A stretch of 64,000 bases of DNA from positions 186,001 to 250,000 of the forward strand of contig KV748264.1 in the NCBI GenBank assembly GCA_001692895.1. The letters are read 5' to 3'. Made by a program: the position numbers and the translations under genes. The notes beneath the pieces were generated by a model. It was given only the letters and a program-made list of their open reading frames with translations, did not search any database and was not told the origin of the DNA. This stretch comes from Cenococcum geophilum 1.58. Its lineage: Eukaryota > Ascomycota > Dothideomycetes > Gloniales > Gloniaceae. This document shows positions 1 through 11,018 of this stretch, piece by piece. Position 1 is the stretch's first letter; each line of letters opens with the position of its first letter.

Positions 1-1860
1 GCGGGTTTGGAGCGTGGAGAGAAGCCGACTGCGAGATCCGCAAAACATGTCGGGGGGCCGCGCCATAGTCTTCTGAACCCAAGCGGAGCCGCTGAGAGAC
101 TATCGGAAAAGGAAAAGAAGGCAAAGATCAATGACGAATCTGATTATGAATGGCCTCAGCCGTTGCATACCCATCGTACAGATAAAGGTGATTCATCTGA
201 GAGCGAGGACCCAATTGACCAGTCGCAATTCGACGGATTCGACGAGGCTTTCGAGATTGGTGAATCTTCAAACGATGCGGGAAATATTCTTTCATTTGAG
301 CGCAGCTACCGAGTTACTTTGAGGGAGCAAGAGACGCCATTCAGCCTCTTCCCGGACCCTCACGAGCCACTAATACCTCCCATACGTCATGCCGGAACTG
401 GTAACAATCTCGAAGCGCTCCGCGACAATTTCTTCAGGGCAAATCCCATCTATCTGAACGGCATGACCAACAAAGTGCTCCAAAATGCTAGCCCGCTAAC
501 GCGGAGTGTGATTTTGCATTGGTATACGAAGGTTGGAAGGAGAAACGAAACACTGCGTCAGATGGAGGAGAAGCTTCGGAACACGCACAGTCAGAGACAA
601 TCCAGTAAGAGTAAGATCAATGTGCTAGAAACCCAGATACGGCAATTGAGTGACGAAATTGAACGGCTGGAAGACGAGAAGCACGCAACGGCAAAGAAAC
701 CTGAGGATGCGGGGGCTACTCAAGTAAAATTAAAAGAACTTGAGCAGCAAGTTGAGAATAGTGACAAGCTGCTAGCGTCTGCCAAACAGGAATATGACAA
801 TTCAGTAAACGTATTATGGAAAGAGAAAGACGAAATCCAAGCAGCCCTCAACCAGTCTCGATCGGATTCAGACGTATTAGTCGAGCAAATTCAGAATTTG
901 CTCGAGCTAGTGGAGTTAGCCAGGAACGAGGATCAAGAAGCACTATCGGCACTCCGAGAGTATAATGAGCAGCTACAAGACGATCTCAATGCTGCTATCA
1001 AAAAACAAGACGTATTGCAAAAAGATACCATCATCAATCAGTCACAGCAAGTACTTTTCGAGACGCAAGCTAACAACATCCACTACCTTGAGCAGGAGCT
1101 CAACAGAGTACTCCAAATCCGAAACCAGACCATGGATCGGAACAAGGAGCTGGAGGAAGAGAATCAGATCCTAAACCAAGAACTGGTGAATGCTAAGGGA
1201 TGGCTTGAGAGAAACGAGAGAATGACCATCGGGCTATTGGGCCAGTTAGATGCACATAAAGCAGCCCTGGAAACTTCCAATAATGCAAATAAAGTGTTGA
1301 CAAAGGACCTCGAAAAAAGCCATCAACTTACCAATGAAACCGAAAAGTCACTCCTTTCAAGGATCCAAGAGCTAGAAAAAGATATTGATAATGGATCTCC
1401 AAAAGAGGAAAAACATGATGAGGTTCATTATATCGAACTCGAAAAGCAGAATCTGCAACTCAGAATGGAGGCGGCGGTTATTGAAGAAAATCTCGCAACC
1501 GCTGAGCAGAACAATCGGTATTTTGCCGACGATGTCTGGGCGCTCAAGAAAACAGGTGGTCCCGTTTTTGGCTTGCTTCCTCTACACAACTCACGAGAAG
1601 GTGTCCCAAGGCTCATAAAGCCCCGTTACGCATGTAAGTACGCGACCCAGAAGCGAAATGATAAGCTAGAAAGGTTGCGCGAAAAGCAAATGCGAATCCT
1701 TCAAGAAGAGATGGATAGGAACAAGGCCATCCAGGTTGCGCGTGAGGAAGAATTATTCATCATGTTCGGATGGGACCCACAAATTCCACCAAACGCCGAA
1801 AAGTATAAACATGAGTGGAAGAAAACTGCGGAGCAGAGATGGGGCGTGACTGCCTCATGA
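1..1860 (+). CDS. Coiled-coil protein, 5'-partial
   Basis: The frame is open from the first base of the window to TGA at 1858-1860, with no ATG before about codon 152, so the real start lies upstream and the visible ~619 codons are a C-terminal part. Residues ~165-300, ~310-430, ~435-525 and ~545-580 are rich in E, K, Q, N and L with heptad-like spacing, predicting long coiled coils. The N-terminal ~130 residues are polar and disorder-prone. The C-terminus ends with a short conserved-looking stretch (FGWDPQIPPNAEKYKHEW). No catalytic motif, signal peptide or membrane segment is visible. A structural or scaffold role (cytoskeleton, septal pore, spindle pole) is possible but unproven; I do not recognise the family. 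A GTAAGT at ~1636 is followed by no acceptor that improves the frame, so I treat the stretch as exon. A palindromic MITE begins 8 bp after the stop. Confidence 0.8.
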   Translation, partial: AGLERGEKPTARSAKHVGGPRHSLLNPSGAAERLSEKEKKAKINDESDYEWPQPLHTHRTDKGDSSESEDPIDQSQFDGFDEAFEIGESSNDAGNILSFERSYRVTLREQETPFSLFPDPHEPLIPPIRHAGTGNNLEALRDNFFRANPIYLNGMTNKVLQNASPLTRSVILHWYTKVGRRNETLRQMEEKLRNTHSQRQSSKSKINVLETQIRQLSDEIERLEDEKHATAKKPEDAGATQVKLKELEQQVENSDKLLASAKQEYDNSVNVLWKEKDEIQAALNQSRSDSDVLVEQIQNLLELVELARNEDQEALSALREYNEQLQDDLNAAIKKQDVLQKDTIINQSQQVLFETQANNIHYLEQELNRVLQIRNQTMDRNKELEEENQILNQELVNAKGWLERNERMTIGLLGQLDAHKAALETSNNANKVLTKDLEKSHQLTNETEKSLLSRIQELEKDIDNGSPKEEKHDEVHYIELEKQNLQLRMEAAVIEENLATAEQNNRYFADDVWALKKTGGPVFGLLPLHNSREGVPRLIKPRYACKYATQKRNDKLERLREKQMRILQEEMDRNKAIQVAREEELFIMFGWDPQIPPNAEKYKHEWKKTAEQRWGVTAS

Positions 1861-1867
1861 AAGTCGG

Positions 1868-1933
1868 TATCCCTTCCCACGTTGACGTCCACAGCTTGGC
1901 GCCAAGCTGTGGACGTCAACGTGGGAAGGGATA
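1868..1933. mobile_element. Perfect 66-bp palindromic MITE
   Basis: Two 33-bp halves are exact reverse complements meeting at TTGGC|GCCAA. Each end reads TATCCCTTCCCACGTTG, so the unit is TCCCTT...AAGGGA flanked by TA on both sides, as expected for a Tc1/mariner-type target duplication. The same terminus bounds the 145-bp element at 46526-46670. It lies 8 bp beyond the stop codon of the coiled-coil gene, so it probably sits in that gene's 3' UTR and would form a strong RNA hairpin there. Confidence 0.85.
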
Positions 1934-3494
1934 GCGGCAAGCGGCAGTTGATCCTCGAGGGGAAACGATAAGGTAAGTGCCAAATTTCAACGAATTGCGC
2001 GAACAGCCTGTGGTTTGCATATCCATAGATATTATTTTGAAGCATTGCCACCTGGACTCCTACTAGAAAACCCTCGACTTTGCGAAAGGGGGTGAAATCA
2101 CTGAGAGTTAAACCCGGATGACGTTGGGATCAATTTATTATGCTCTCGTGGATTCGCCCCCCAGCACGCCCTCTCTCTCTCTTGCCAGTTAGCTTAACTG
2201 GGCCTCTGTCGCGATACCATTCGATAGTTTCTAGGCTTGGGTAGCGGCTTTTTCCTTCCTTCAGCTTGAAGTTATGTTGTCAAGGAAAGATTGAGATGAA
2301 CCTACCCGCATTTTTTTAACAAGATTTCTCTCGTGGCTTCACGTAGAGAGTATAGCGTGGAATCGCCTTCACAATATTATGTTGCAATGTATAGATGGAA
2401 CCATATTAATCTTAGGAGGGTGGATATAATTGAGCTGTATCTGCAAAAATACAAGGGCTTTCTATTGGACGGCCGAAGATGTGCTTGGCATTTTCTTCCC
2501 GAAGAGCAAGGCTCGGTAGCAAAAGGATCGGGAGCCCTCCACAAACTCCATGACCCAATAATCAACACAGCTATTCTTGCTAACCGTCGATTTCAACAGG
2601 CACGATGGACGCCTTCTCGGCTAGCTAGTGGAATTCCGCCAAAGGAGATGGATAGAACCTTTTGCGAGCCGAGGGAGAAAGAGTAAGTATCTCCTATGAA
2701 ACCTCCTTTCGTGGCGCTTGGGATGAATTATTACGCCTATATCAAGCGAACTTCCGCAATGTCGTCCTTTGGAGAAATCGATCTTTTTACGCCTATCCTT
2801 GCCCAAGCCGTTGGTTTTATAGGCTTTGGACTCTACTCGACTATCTTCTGGCGTATGCCCTGGCGCTCCCAATCCACTATCTCTCCGCGGATTCCTCTTG
2901 CCCTTCGTAATAACGATACAACCTTTATCCTTGGTGCTGCCTATACGGCGCTAGATCTCGCCTATTTAAGAACCTTATGTTCCAATCTCGGAAAACCAAA
3001 TGTTGCACGCTAGCGTACCCGTGTGATTGTTCATATCTGTGCTATTTTTGGGCAGGCTTTTGGTGGCTAGGAGGGAGGGATTTAGTTAAGAGGGATACTG
3101 GGAGCGTGTCGGACTAGGAACATTTGATTTCTTAGGAGCATCGTGGATAGGAGCAGTGCTAGGGAGGTGAGATGGGAGGGTAGATTGATAAACAATTGGA
3201 TGCTACTTGTCCTGAGAACAGTCACTTGCTGTTAAATTTCAAATACGGAGTGTGTGATCATCGGAAGATGTATTGATCGTTAAATTGATGAAAACGCGTA
3301 TAGAGTTGTATGTATGAAATCAATCTATGCTGGTTTGCATAACTAACCACAGATCCTATCCACAACGTCGAAATGAATGTCTTACTGTACCGTTGGACCT
3401 CCATATAACATCAACTATTCCTTAACAATACCGCTCTTTCACTAGAGCCCTTGCGCCAAAACTTTCTGCTTTCATTCTGAAGACGGAAGTAAAC
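1934..3494. other. Intergenic, unassigned small ORFs
   Basis: Two plus-strand ORFs lie in different frames: 2333-2686 (117 codons) and 2696-3013 (105 codons, with a hydrophobic stretch). Neither matches a family I know, and no splice pair joins them convincingly. They may be a degenerate gene or chance ORFs. The rest shows nothing recognisable. Confidence 0.35.
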
Positions 3495-4093
3495 CTACTG
3501 TAATAGGTCCTGAGGATTTAACACGCCTCTCTTTAGCAACAACGACAAAGCCGGCAACGGGTCAGAGAAAATCTTTGCTGAAGACAGCTTAATCCCGTCT
3601 GGCCCTGACGCATCCTTCACATACTCGAATCGGAACGCCGATGGCATAACAGCATCCCACTCCTTGCCCGACTTACTCTTAACCTTCTTTTCGCCCGGTC
3701 CTGCATTCCCTGGCAAAATTACATACACATCGGCTTGTCCGATCATCTCCCAGCCAAATTCAGTCTCGCCTGTAAAAGTTAGTCTTTGGGGCATTTAGGT
3801 CCTTCTATATCCTTACAGCACATGAGTGCTTGAGGTTCATGGCAATGCGCCAAGAATTGATTGTAGATCTGCTTTTCAGCCTCCCAGGCAGGGTCGGCAC
3901 CCTGGATGATGGTGCCATCGGACTTTTGGAGTACGAAGTCGGCCACGCGATATTTGGTGGAGAGCATGTCAAAATTCTTGGCATCGACAACATTGACGGT
4001 GTAGTCCTCCATCCATTTCATGGCGGGATGCGCGCGGGTTTCGTCAGACCAGCCGCCATTGTAGACGAAGGTTGGTTTGGTGGTATATGGCAT
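3495..4093 (-). CDS. SnoaL/NTF2-like domain protein
   Basis: Two exons (3817-4093 and 3495-3769, complement) are joined by a 47-nt intron (3770-3816) with donor GTAAGG, branch CTAAC and acceptor ACAG. The spliced frame is exact and gives 183 residues. I chose the ATG at 4093 (MPYTTKPTF) over an upstream in-frame ATG at 4180 because the extra 29 residues look like 5' UTR. The sequence has the SnoaL-like pattern: an N-terminal helix (ETRAHPAMKWMEDYTVNVVD), 'STKYRVADFVLQKSDGT', then beta strands ending in FRFEYVKD. Members of this fold range from polyketide cyclases to proteins with no known reaction. No catalytic assignment is possible here, and there is no secretion signal. It stands alone, with no biosynthetic neighbours. 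Confidence 0.8.
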
Positions 4094-4729
4094 TGCGTGA
4101 AGTTTTGAAGGGGTGTGAGCCGAAAAGTCTCCTAATAATTGACTTGAAAAAGGTGATACCCAACCTGTGCGGTTGATCAAGGAGTAATTGCGGGGACAAT
4201 GGGATTTATAGAATTCTCAAAACAAGCCAGCTGAGCCGAAGCTACTACCCAAGGCGGAATAGAAGATCTCTGAGGCATAGCTTTTGTACTCGAGGCGTGG
4301 CGTACGTACTTCAAGCTGAGTTTTCAGCCGGACGCAAACTTTCGTTTACAACGCTTTCCCGATCAACAATAAACGTGTGCTACGCTGCTGACAGCCCTTC
4401 TAAAACTAGATACACCAGGGCCAATCGGACCCTCGGGAAGTATAGCTCGAAATAAAGGATTGGCGGCTGCACTCTAGACCACTCTCGAGTCATCCCACAT
4501 AGCCACTACTGCCCAATGAGAATGGCCGTATATCATCATCACAACAGTTTAAAAGCAATGCTACATGTCATATGCTTAGATTGGGTAGCTCGACCCCGGA
4601 ATTCTGCCCGATAGTGGATTCCTAGCGAATAGCGACCCCTAGTTTTTTGATACCCCGCTACCCCGCTATCCGCCTTTCGCTAGTTTCACCAACACTCGAG
4701 ACGTGAATTGGCAAGCTGAGAGTTGAGCT

Positions 4730-4757
4730 GAGCCTCCCTACGGTCACAGGGAGGCTC
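4730..4757. repeat. 10-bp stem hairpin
   Basis: GAGCCTCCCT and AGGGAGGCTC form a perfect 10-bp stem with an 8-base loop. No gene ends immediately upstream and no T-run follows, so it is more likely a relic of an inverted-repeat element than a terminator. Confidence 0.55.
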
Positions 4758-5333
4758 ATTTTGTAGGTAGATTTTAATGTATCGTGAGCTGATTTTAGTA
4801 TTGATTTGGGGTTACATTTAATGTAATCTGCGGTGTGCTATTTTAAGACTTTTAATGCATTTAAAATTGATATTATATATCTCTTATGCTAAAAACCTAC
4901 GTATTTTGCATCTATATTATATATATGCGTATGGACAAATGAAATATACTTTCTGCTACGAAAGCTACTGTGCTATAAGTTCTATCTGCTCCACTTACTC
5001 TATCTTATGCGCGTTCCTGCCTCTACCGTTGTTTCTGCCTCAGTCGTTTTCTTTGACTTTACCCATGCATCTGCTTCTGCCTCTGCCTTTGCCTCTCTGT
5101 TTGCCTTTCCTTTGTACAGCCTTATTTACGTTATGGTTCTATTACTCTATTAGTTATAGGCTCTCGAAATAGCAATAAAGAGATAAAGAGGGAAAGGGGA
5201 GGGGAGGGGAGAGGGAGAAGGGAAGGGTAGGAGAGATAGATGGAGAGACAGAGGTGTAGATAATATATAGAGTAGCTTACCACTGCAGCTTGGAGATATT
5301 AGTTCACTTTATATATCTCTATTTTTATATAGT

Positions 5334-5454
5334 AAAGGACTATTTAAACACTTTTTTTCTGACCGAGTAAACGCCTCCATTCTAATTAGGCGTATAGGCT
5401 AATCTTGCCTTTAAGAAGGTGCTTAAATAGTCCTTTTTACGTAAAAAGGACTAC
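5334..5454. repeat. MITE-like foldback with internal palindrome
   Basis: AAAGGACTATTTAAACAC at 5334 is repeated inverted, with one transition, ending at 5436 (~103 bp). Its right end merges into a perfect 26-bp palindrome (5429-5454) centred on TTTTTAC|GTAAAAA. The arrangement suggests a small TIR element with a partial second copy. It lies in AT-rich DNA with no coding capacity. Confidence 0.6.
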
Positions 5455-7157
5455 TATAGTCAACTCTGTGCTCTTATGGAGAGAGGCAGAGAGGCAGAGG
5501 CAGAGGCGTACAAGGGCAAGGTAATGAGATGGTGACAGAGTGGTGACGGAGTGGGCGGCCTCAAGACGAGGTAGTAGATATATGGTAGGCTAATTTAGTA
5601 TTTCTACCGTATTATGTATTTACATGTAAATGTTGGGTAGAGCTAATATACTACCTAATTAGGGCCACTAAAGTCCTCGAAAAGGGCTACCAAAGCTCTA
5701 AAAAATTACTAATTAATGGTTGAAATCTACACATCAGTTTGGCCTTAAGATTTAAGCTTTACGAGCTCCAAAAAGGTTCTCAAATAGCACCTCAATGGGC
5801 TCTCGGAGCACCCCACGTGCCCTTAGGGTATTCAGGGCTCAGAAGTAAGGTGCATGTGTTTATACGCTATTTGAAATAGTCAATGTCAGTGTGGTTGTGA
5901 ATTAGGGTAATACGGACTTATTCTGATACCACTCCTTGAGTTAACAAGCTAAGGCGTGCTTTTGGATGAGGAGTGGGACATGGAGCTGCATACTGTATAG
6001 CTGCAGCTCATGTAAGACTTTAAGCTGCCGTGCTTGTAACAGCGGAATAAATCAGCGCTGAGCATACACCAAGATTTCAGTTTGAACGGAATTCTCCGCT
6101 GAGAAATGTATTAATAAGTTTGTAGTACACTAGGAAAGCGAAGAGCAATTTTCCCTAGAAGTAACAGCAATGCCATCTTTTTTAATCCGCCTCCAATGAC
6201 TCATACTAGGCATAGAGTCATTCATCGAACCCATCCTGATGCCTTCCGGACCAGTACGGTTTTAATGAGAGACAAAAAAGCCGCCAAACCATGTGACCAA
6301 CCAAAAGAAGTAATATTTACAACCAAACTTTTCGATTCAGTCCGAACTCTGCGCTCCAATAGGCTTAATATAAAAACAGCGGGACTAAGAAGCATTTGCT
6401 AGCCAAGAGGGTCCAGTATACTAGTCTCCGACTTTCGATAGCGCTCCGTGTATTAGGAATTGCACGGACGACTTGAGTGGTAAATGCGGGAATAATGGTG
6501 CCAACCCACTGGCAGATGGAAATCGTTGTTGAGTTAATTGTGGAAGGATGCGTCACTATCGGACCTAGCAGCCATCTCGGGAAGAGAGTCATGGCTAGTG
6601 CCATAGGGATATTCAGAACAACATCTATAACAATTTCGTTAAAAAAGGTAACTGCTCTATATATAAAATAAGTCGCGTCGCTTAATAAAGTCTAGAGAAG
6701 TCCCTTAGACCATAGAAATAACTTTTTGATAAAAAAGGTTAGCGATATCCGCTTGCGGATATACGTATGTCCGCTAATTGATTCTACGGTCTGAGGTTGC
6801 TGGCATACGTCCTTCTTTGTTTTCCTCCGTTCTACAACAGGCATTGATGCTCGTGTGGGGTTCCTGGGGTCAAATGCAACCATTGAAAGTCCTGGGATCG
6901 TCCTCCCATTAGCTACAGGCCCGTGTTCTGGTATTCGTCTTCTCCGCTTCGCTTAACAATTAGTATTGCAACTGTGCCATGACCAAGGGTGGAGGCCAGC
7001 ATAGATTGCATCATCCTTGAGTCTATGTACGGCTGTTCTGCCCCAGATCATTATGAGCTATCGAATATATCTGTGCTGTTCCGCCTCCCTCGCTCTAATG
7101 TGGCTTGTGCATTACCTCTCTTTTTTTTTTAATATTCCTTCCTTCCATCCCGCACTC

Positions 7158-10100
7158 ATGGCTCGGTGGAATATCCAAGCCTTTTTGACGGCATCGACGA
7201 CATCTATTGCATGCTGTCAGCAGAAAATTCTTGATCTGAGTGCAATTGATTGGACTGTATCGAACTCGAACTTGAGTATATCGGTGCCCGGTCAGCTGCC
7301 CTCACAGGCACATCTGGATCTATACGCAGCTCACGTTATTGGTGATCCTTACTATGGCTTGAACGACTTTAACCTTCGATGGATTGCGGACTCTAATTGG
7401 ACTTATACTTCGGGACCTCTGATTGACTTGTTAGTAAGCATACTCATTGGAAATCTTCAAATTACCTAAATTTCTATCGTAGGGCTAATTCGGGTTCAAC
7501 GTGGCTATTATTTAATGGCCTCGATACTTTTACGAGCATTGAACTCTGCGGAAAGCACGTAGCATCTACGAATAATCAATTCAGGCAGTATTTCTTTGAG
7601 GTCTCAAGCATTCTGAACAGCTGTACTGTTAGCCCAGTCCTCAGCATCAATTTCGGCAGCGCTCCCCAAATAGCAAATGAAATTGCTGCGGAACCAGGTC
7701 AAGAAAGTAAGTCGATAAAATGGTGAACCTCCGTTCGCGCTAACAGGTTCTCCCCAGCATGGCCAACGTGAGTACTTAACACTAGTCCAGCAGATACTTT
7801 AGGACTGGAACGGTTGACGAGAGAATCACAGTGGTGTAGAAGGACTGTTCGAATTTCCTAACCGTCAATTCATCCGAAAGGAGCAGAGTGACTTTGGATG
7901 GGATTGGGGTCCTGCATTTGCTCCAGCTGGACCTTGGCAGCCGGCATACGTGATACAATTAAGAGCTGCGGACATCTATGTCCGGAATTCTCTCGTTGAC
8001 ATATACCGCGAAGGACAGCTTAACAATCTTCCCCCCGATCAAACCAAGAATTGGATTCTTAACGCGAGTCTTGATTGTCTCGGTAGCCTACCCTCAAATG
8101 CTGCTTTGAATTACCGTCTTTTGGATAAAACGAATTCCACCATCCTTAGTGGGCCTCTAGCAAATATCACTTCCAATAACACTACCATTACCGGCAGCGT
8201 TATCATTCCGGATGGTGCTGTTGACCTTTGGTGGCCCAATGGTATGGGGTCACAGACACTTTATCACTTAACCATCGAAGTAGTGGACAGTAGCGCAAGC
8301 ACGATCGCCTCTGTCAATAAGCGTGTAGGTTTCAGGACTATCGTTCTTAACGAAGGGGTCATTACACAGGAACAGCTCGATCAAGGCATTGCACCTGGAA
8401 ATAACTGGCATTTCGAGATTAATGGGCATGAATTCTATGCAAAAGGCTCAAGTATATATCCGAGATATTCGGAAGGTTGCTTGAAGTTAACATGGCCTAG
8501 ATTTTATCCCTCCAGACGCGTTTTGGCCCACGGTCACGGAGTCACGTATTCGACAGCTCTTTGACTCCGTCACAGCAGGAAATCAGAATATGCTCCGAGT
8601 CTGGGCTTCCGGAGCATACTCGCCAGACTTCATGTACGATCTTGCGGATGGTATGTACTCCTTGCATCTCAAGAACGGACAATTCTAACTGCCGGCCAGA
8701 GATGGGCATTCTGCTTTGGAGCGAGTTTGAGTTTGGCGATGCACTGTATCCAGTAGACCCAGAATTTCTGGAAAATGTACGGGAAGAGGTAAATTATCAA
8801 GTCCGAAGGATCAACCATCACCGTAAGATGAATATTGTCTCCGGCTTTTATACTTCGCTAACATTTCCAGCTTCCCTCGCCTATTGGGCGGGCGGCAATG
8901 AACTGGAGAACCTGGAGCTGAGCCTTGTGAGGGCTGTAGCACCCGACCAACTAGATCGATACACTGCGGAATACGAAAAACTCTTTCTTCAAACCATAGT
9001 ACCTGTATTATTCGGCAATTCTAGAAGTATATCTTATTCACCAAGCAGCACCAGCAATGGATATCTAGCGCTGAATTTCTCTTGGCCTATTCCGATTGTC
9101 GAACGGTACCAAAATCTGACGCCTGGATCATTGTATGGAGAAACTGGTGAGTTACTTGAAAGAGCACCTTTTAGCTCTAAGAGAACTTTACGGCCATATC
9201 AGTCCAGGTAAAGAAACCTCAAAGAGGCGCTAATGACTTATGTTAGACTATTACAATTATGATTCAGCTTCTGCCTTCGACTTCGGTTCATACCCAGTTG
9301 GCCGGTTCGCAAACGAATTTGGCTACCATTCTATGCCTTCACTTCAAAGCTGGCAGCAAGCTGTAGCACCCTCGGACTTGCATTTCAATTCATCCGTTAT
9401 CCAATTGAGAAATCACCATTACCCACCTGGTGGTCTTAATACAACAAACTTCTCTAATACAACTAAAGGAATGGGCGAGATGACTTTAGCGGCGCAGCGT
9501 TGGTATCCAGTGCCCGACAAGACTGATCCCATTGCCAACTTCTCCGCTTGGTGCCATACAACTCAGATCTTCCAAGCAGATTTCTACAGCTCCCAAATTC
9601 AGTACTACCGGCGAGGAAGCGGGATGCGGGAACGACAGCTAGGGTCGCTCTACTGGCAATTGGAAGATATTTGGCAAGCGCCGACCTGGGCTGGTATTGA
9701 ATACGACGGGCGGTGGAAGGTTCTTCATGTAAGCGACTGCCAGCAGTGTTTAATTATATCAATTAACACCTTTTCAGTATGTAGCTAAGGATATCTACCA
9801 GCCCGTGATTATCTCACCCTTTCTAGACGTCACAACGCACAATTTTGAGGTCTACGTAACATCTGATCTGTGGTCCCCAGCCACTGGTTCAGCAAATTTC
9901 ACTTGGTACGACTGGTCTGGAAATCGGCTTAATATCAGTGCGCCTACCTTCGCTCTCGTAACGGTCGGCGCGCTAAATACAACCCGCGTGTTGCAAACGA
10001 ACACATATGATGTCCTCTCCGGCTACGATCCCGCCAATGTAATCCTGGTTATGGACGTGTCCGTTAAAGGCCAAATGCCCAACTCGAATACAACTCAGAC

Positions 10101-10404
10101 CTTTACGCACACCAATTGGTTTCACACCGCACCCCTGTCGCAGGCACGTTTGGTAGACCCCGGATTAAGTGTCAGCTACTCCAAAGAAACCTCAAAATTT
10201 ACTGTAAAGGCGAGTAAAGGTATTGCGGCTTGGGTTTGGCTGGATTATCCCGCCGGGGCGGTGTTGAATTTCGACTCAAATACGTTTTGGCTTTTGCCGG
10301 GCCAGGAGAAGGAAGTTGGATTTATAGTGAAGAATGACACAACGGGTGGGAAATGGGTGAATGGGGTGACAGTACGAAGTTTGTGGGATAATATGGTTCC
10401 TTGA
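7158..10404 (+). CDS. mndA: Beta-mannosidase, GH2, secreted
   Basis: Predicted beta-mannosidase (EC 3.2.1.25) of glycoside hydrolase family 2, releasing mannose from the non-reducing ends of manno-oligosaccharides outside the cell. Nine exons are separated by introns 7430-7482, 7707-7757, 7768-7831, 8452-8500, 8651-8699, 8823-8870, 9147-9246 and 9729-9777. The spliced length is 2784 nt, exactly 928 codons with stop. The ATG at 7158 starts a hydrophobic leader ([20 protein letters not shown]) that fits a signal peptide. The fungal GH2 sequence [20 protein letters not shown] is present. E477 in AGGNELEN is the expected acid/base and E582 in [12 protein letters not shown] the expected nucleophile. 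Many N-x-S/T sites suit a glycosylated secreted enzyme. Exon 3 (7758-7767) is only 10 nt but restores the family sequence [14 protein letters not shown]. No frame breaks are seen. Confidence 0.93.
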
Positions 10405-10579
10405 ATGCAATCGGGGGAGCCGGCTCGTTCCAGCGGTTCCCTTCCTCGTAGTAGGACCACGGACGCGAATCATAGAATATTCGGCTGTATATCATAGCTG
10501 CAATGAAGAGGATCCAGATGATAGAAACTAGGACGGTGATAGGAATCATTAGGGTCGGACCGCATTGAAAGATGCGCAT
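10322..10579 (-). CDS. Small single-pass membrane protein (hypothetical)
   Basis: An 85-codon ORF converges on mndA and overlaps its last 83 coding bases. Residues ~10-32 (LMIPITVLVSIIWILFIAAM) form a clear hydrophobic segment, followed by an aromatic, acidic tail (RPWSYYEEGNRWNEPAPP). The family is not recognised. The overlap with a confident gene lowers confidence, though short 3' overlaps of convergent fungal genes do occur. The last residues, read antisense to mndA, are the least certain, and an intron could shorten the overlap. Confidence 0.35.
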   Translation of the reverse strand: MRIFQCGPTLMIPITVLVSIIWILFIAAMIYSRIFYDSRPWSYYEEGNRWNEPAPPIAFKEPYYPTNFVLSPHSPISHPLCHSSL

Positions 10580-11018
10580 TTTTAAAGTTTAGGATGGGGT
10601 GTAAAACTCTCTTAGTGCTGTTAATTCTTTGGAATGTGGATTGAAGGCGCCTAATTGATTATATAAGAGTAAATATCAAAGGAATAAGGGTTTGGTGATC
10701 AGAGAGAGCTCCCGTACTTGAACTGGCTTTCTGCAATCGCACCGCAGCAACTCCATATTGTTTCAAGACATCAACGAAGATCGCAGTTCGTATGTTCGAA
10801 TGACGTAGTTGGCGTTCCGTTGCCTTAGTGCCAAGCTCGTGAATCCATTGGACATGGCAGCCTGCCAAAGCCATCAAGGCAGGTTCAAACCAGCGTGGAG
10901 TACTGATTGTGTGATTACCCAAATTGCATCGACCGCCAATTAAGGGGTTGAAGGCACTTTGGGACAATTGCTGTAGGTTCACTCCCTTTTTCGGAGTAGG
11001 GAGAGGGGAAAAAAAAAG
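10580..11018. other. Intergenic
   Basis: A minus-strand ORF (10659-11057) runs into the adjacent TIR element and shows no family features. Nothing else is recognised. Confidence 0.4.

Larger units (their letters stand above)
4094..7157. other. AT-rich gene-poor interval
   Basis: No convincing gene. From ~4780 to ~5720 the sequence is AT-rich and contains pyrimidine-rich (5025-5115) and purine-rich (5185-5235, 5478-5515) tracts that are roughly complementary to each other. Small foldbacks are listed separately. A minus-strand ORF at 6365-6604 (79 codons, hydrophobic) has no recognisable family and may be a gene relic. Confidence 0.5.

Noticed and set aside
1632..1660. Possible intron starting GTAAGT in the coiled-coil gene
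   Set aside because: No acceptor at a usable distance keeps the frame, and the sequence reads through as coiled coil.
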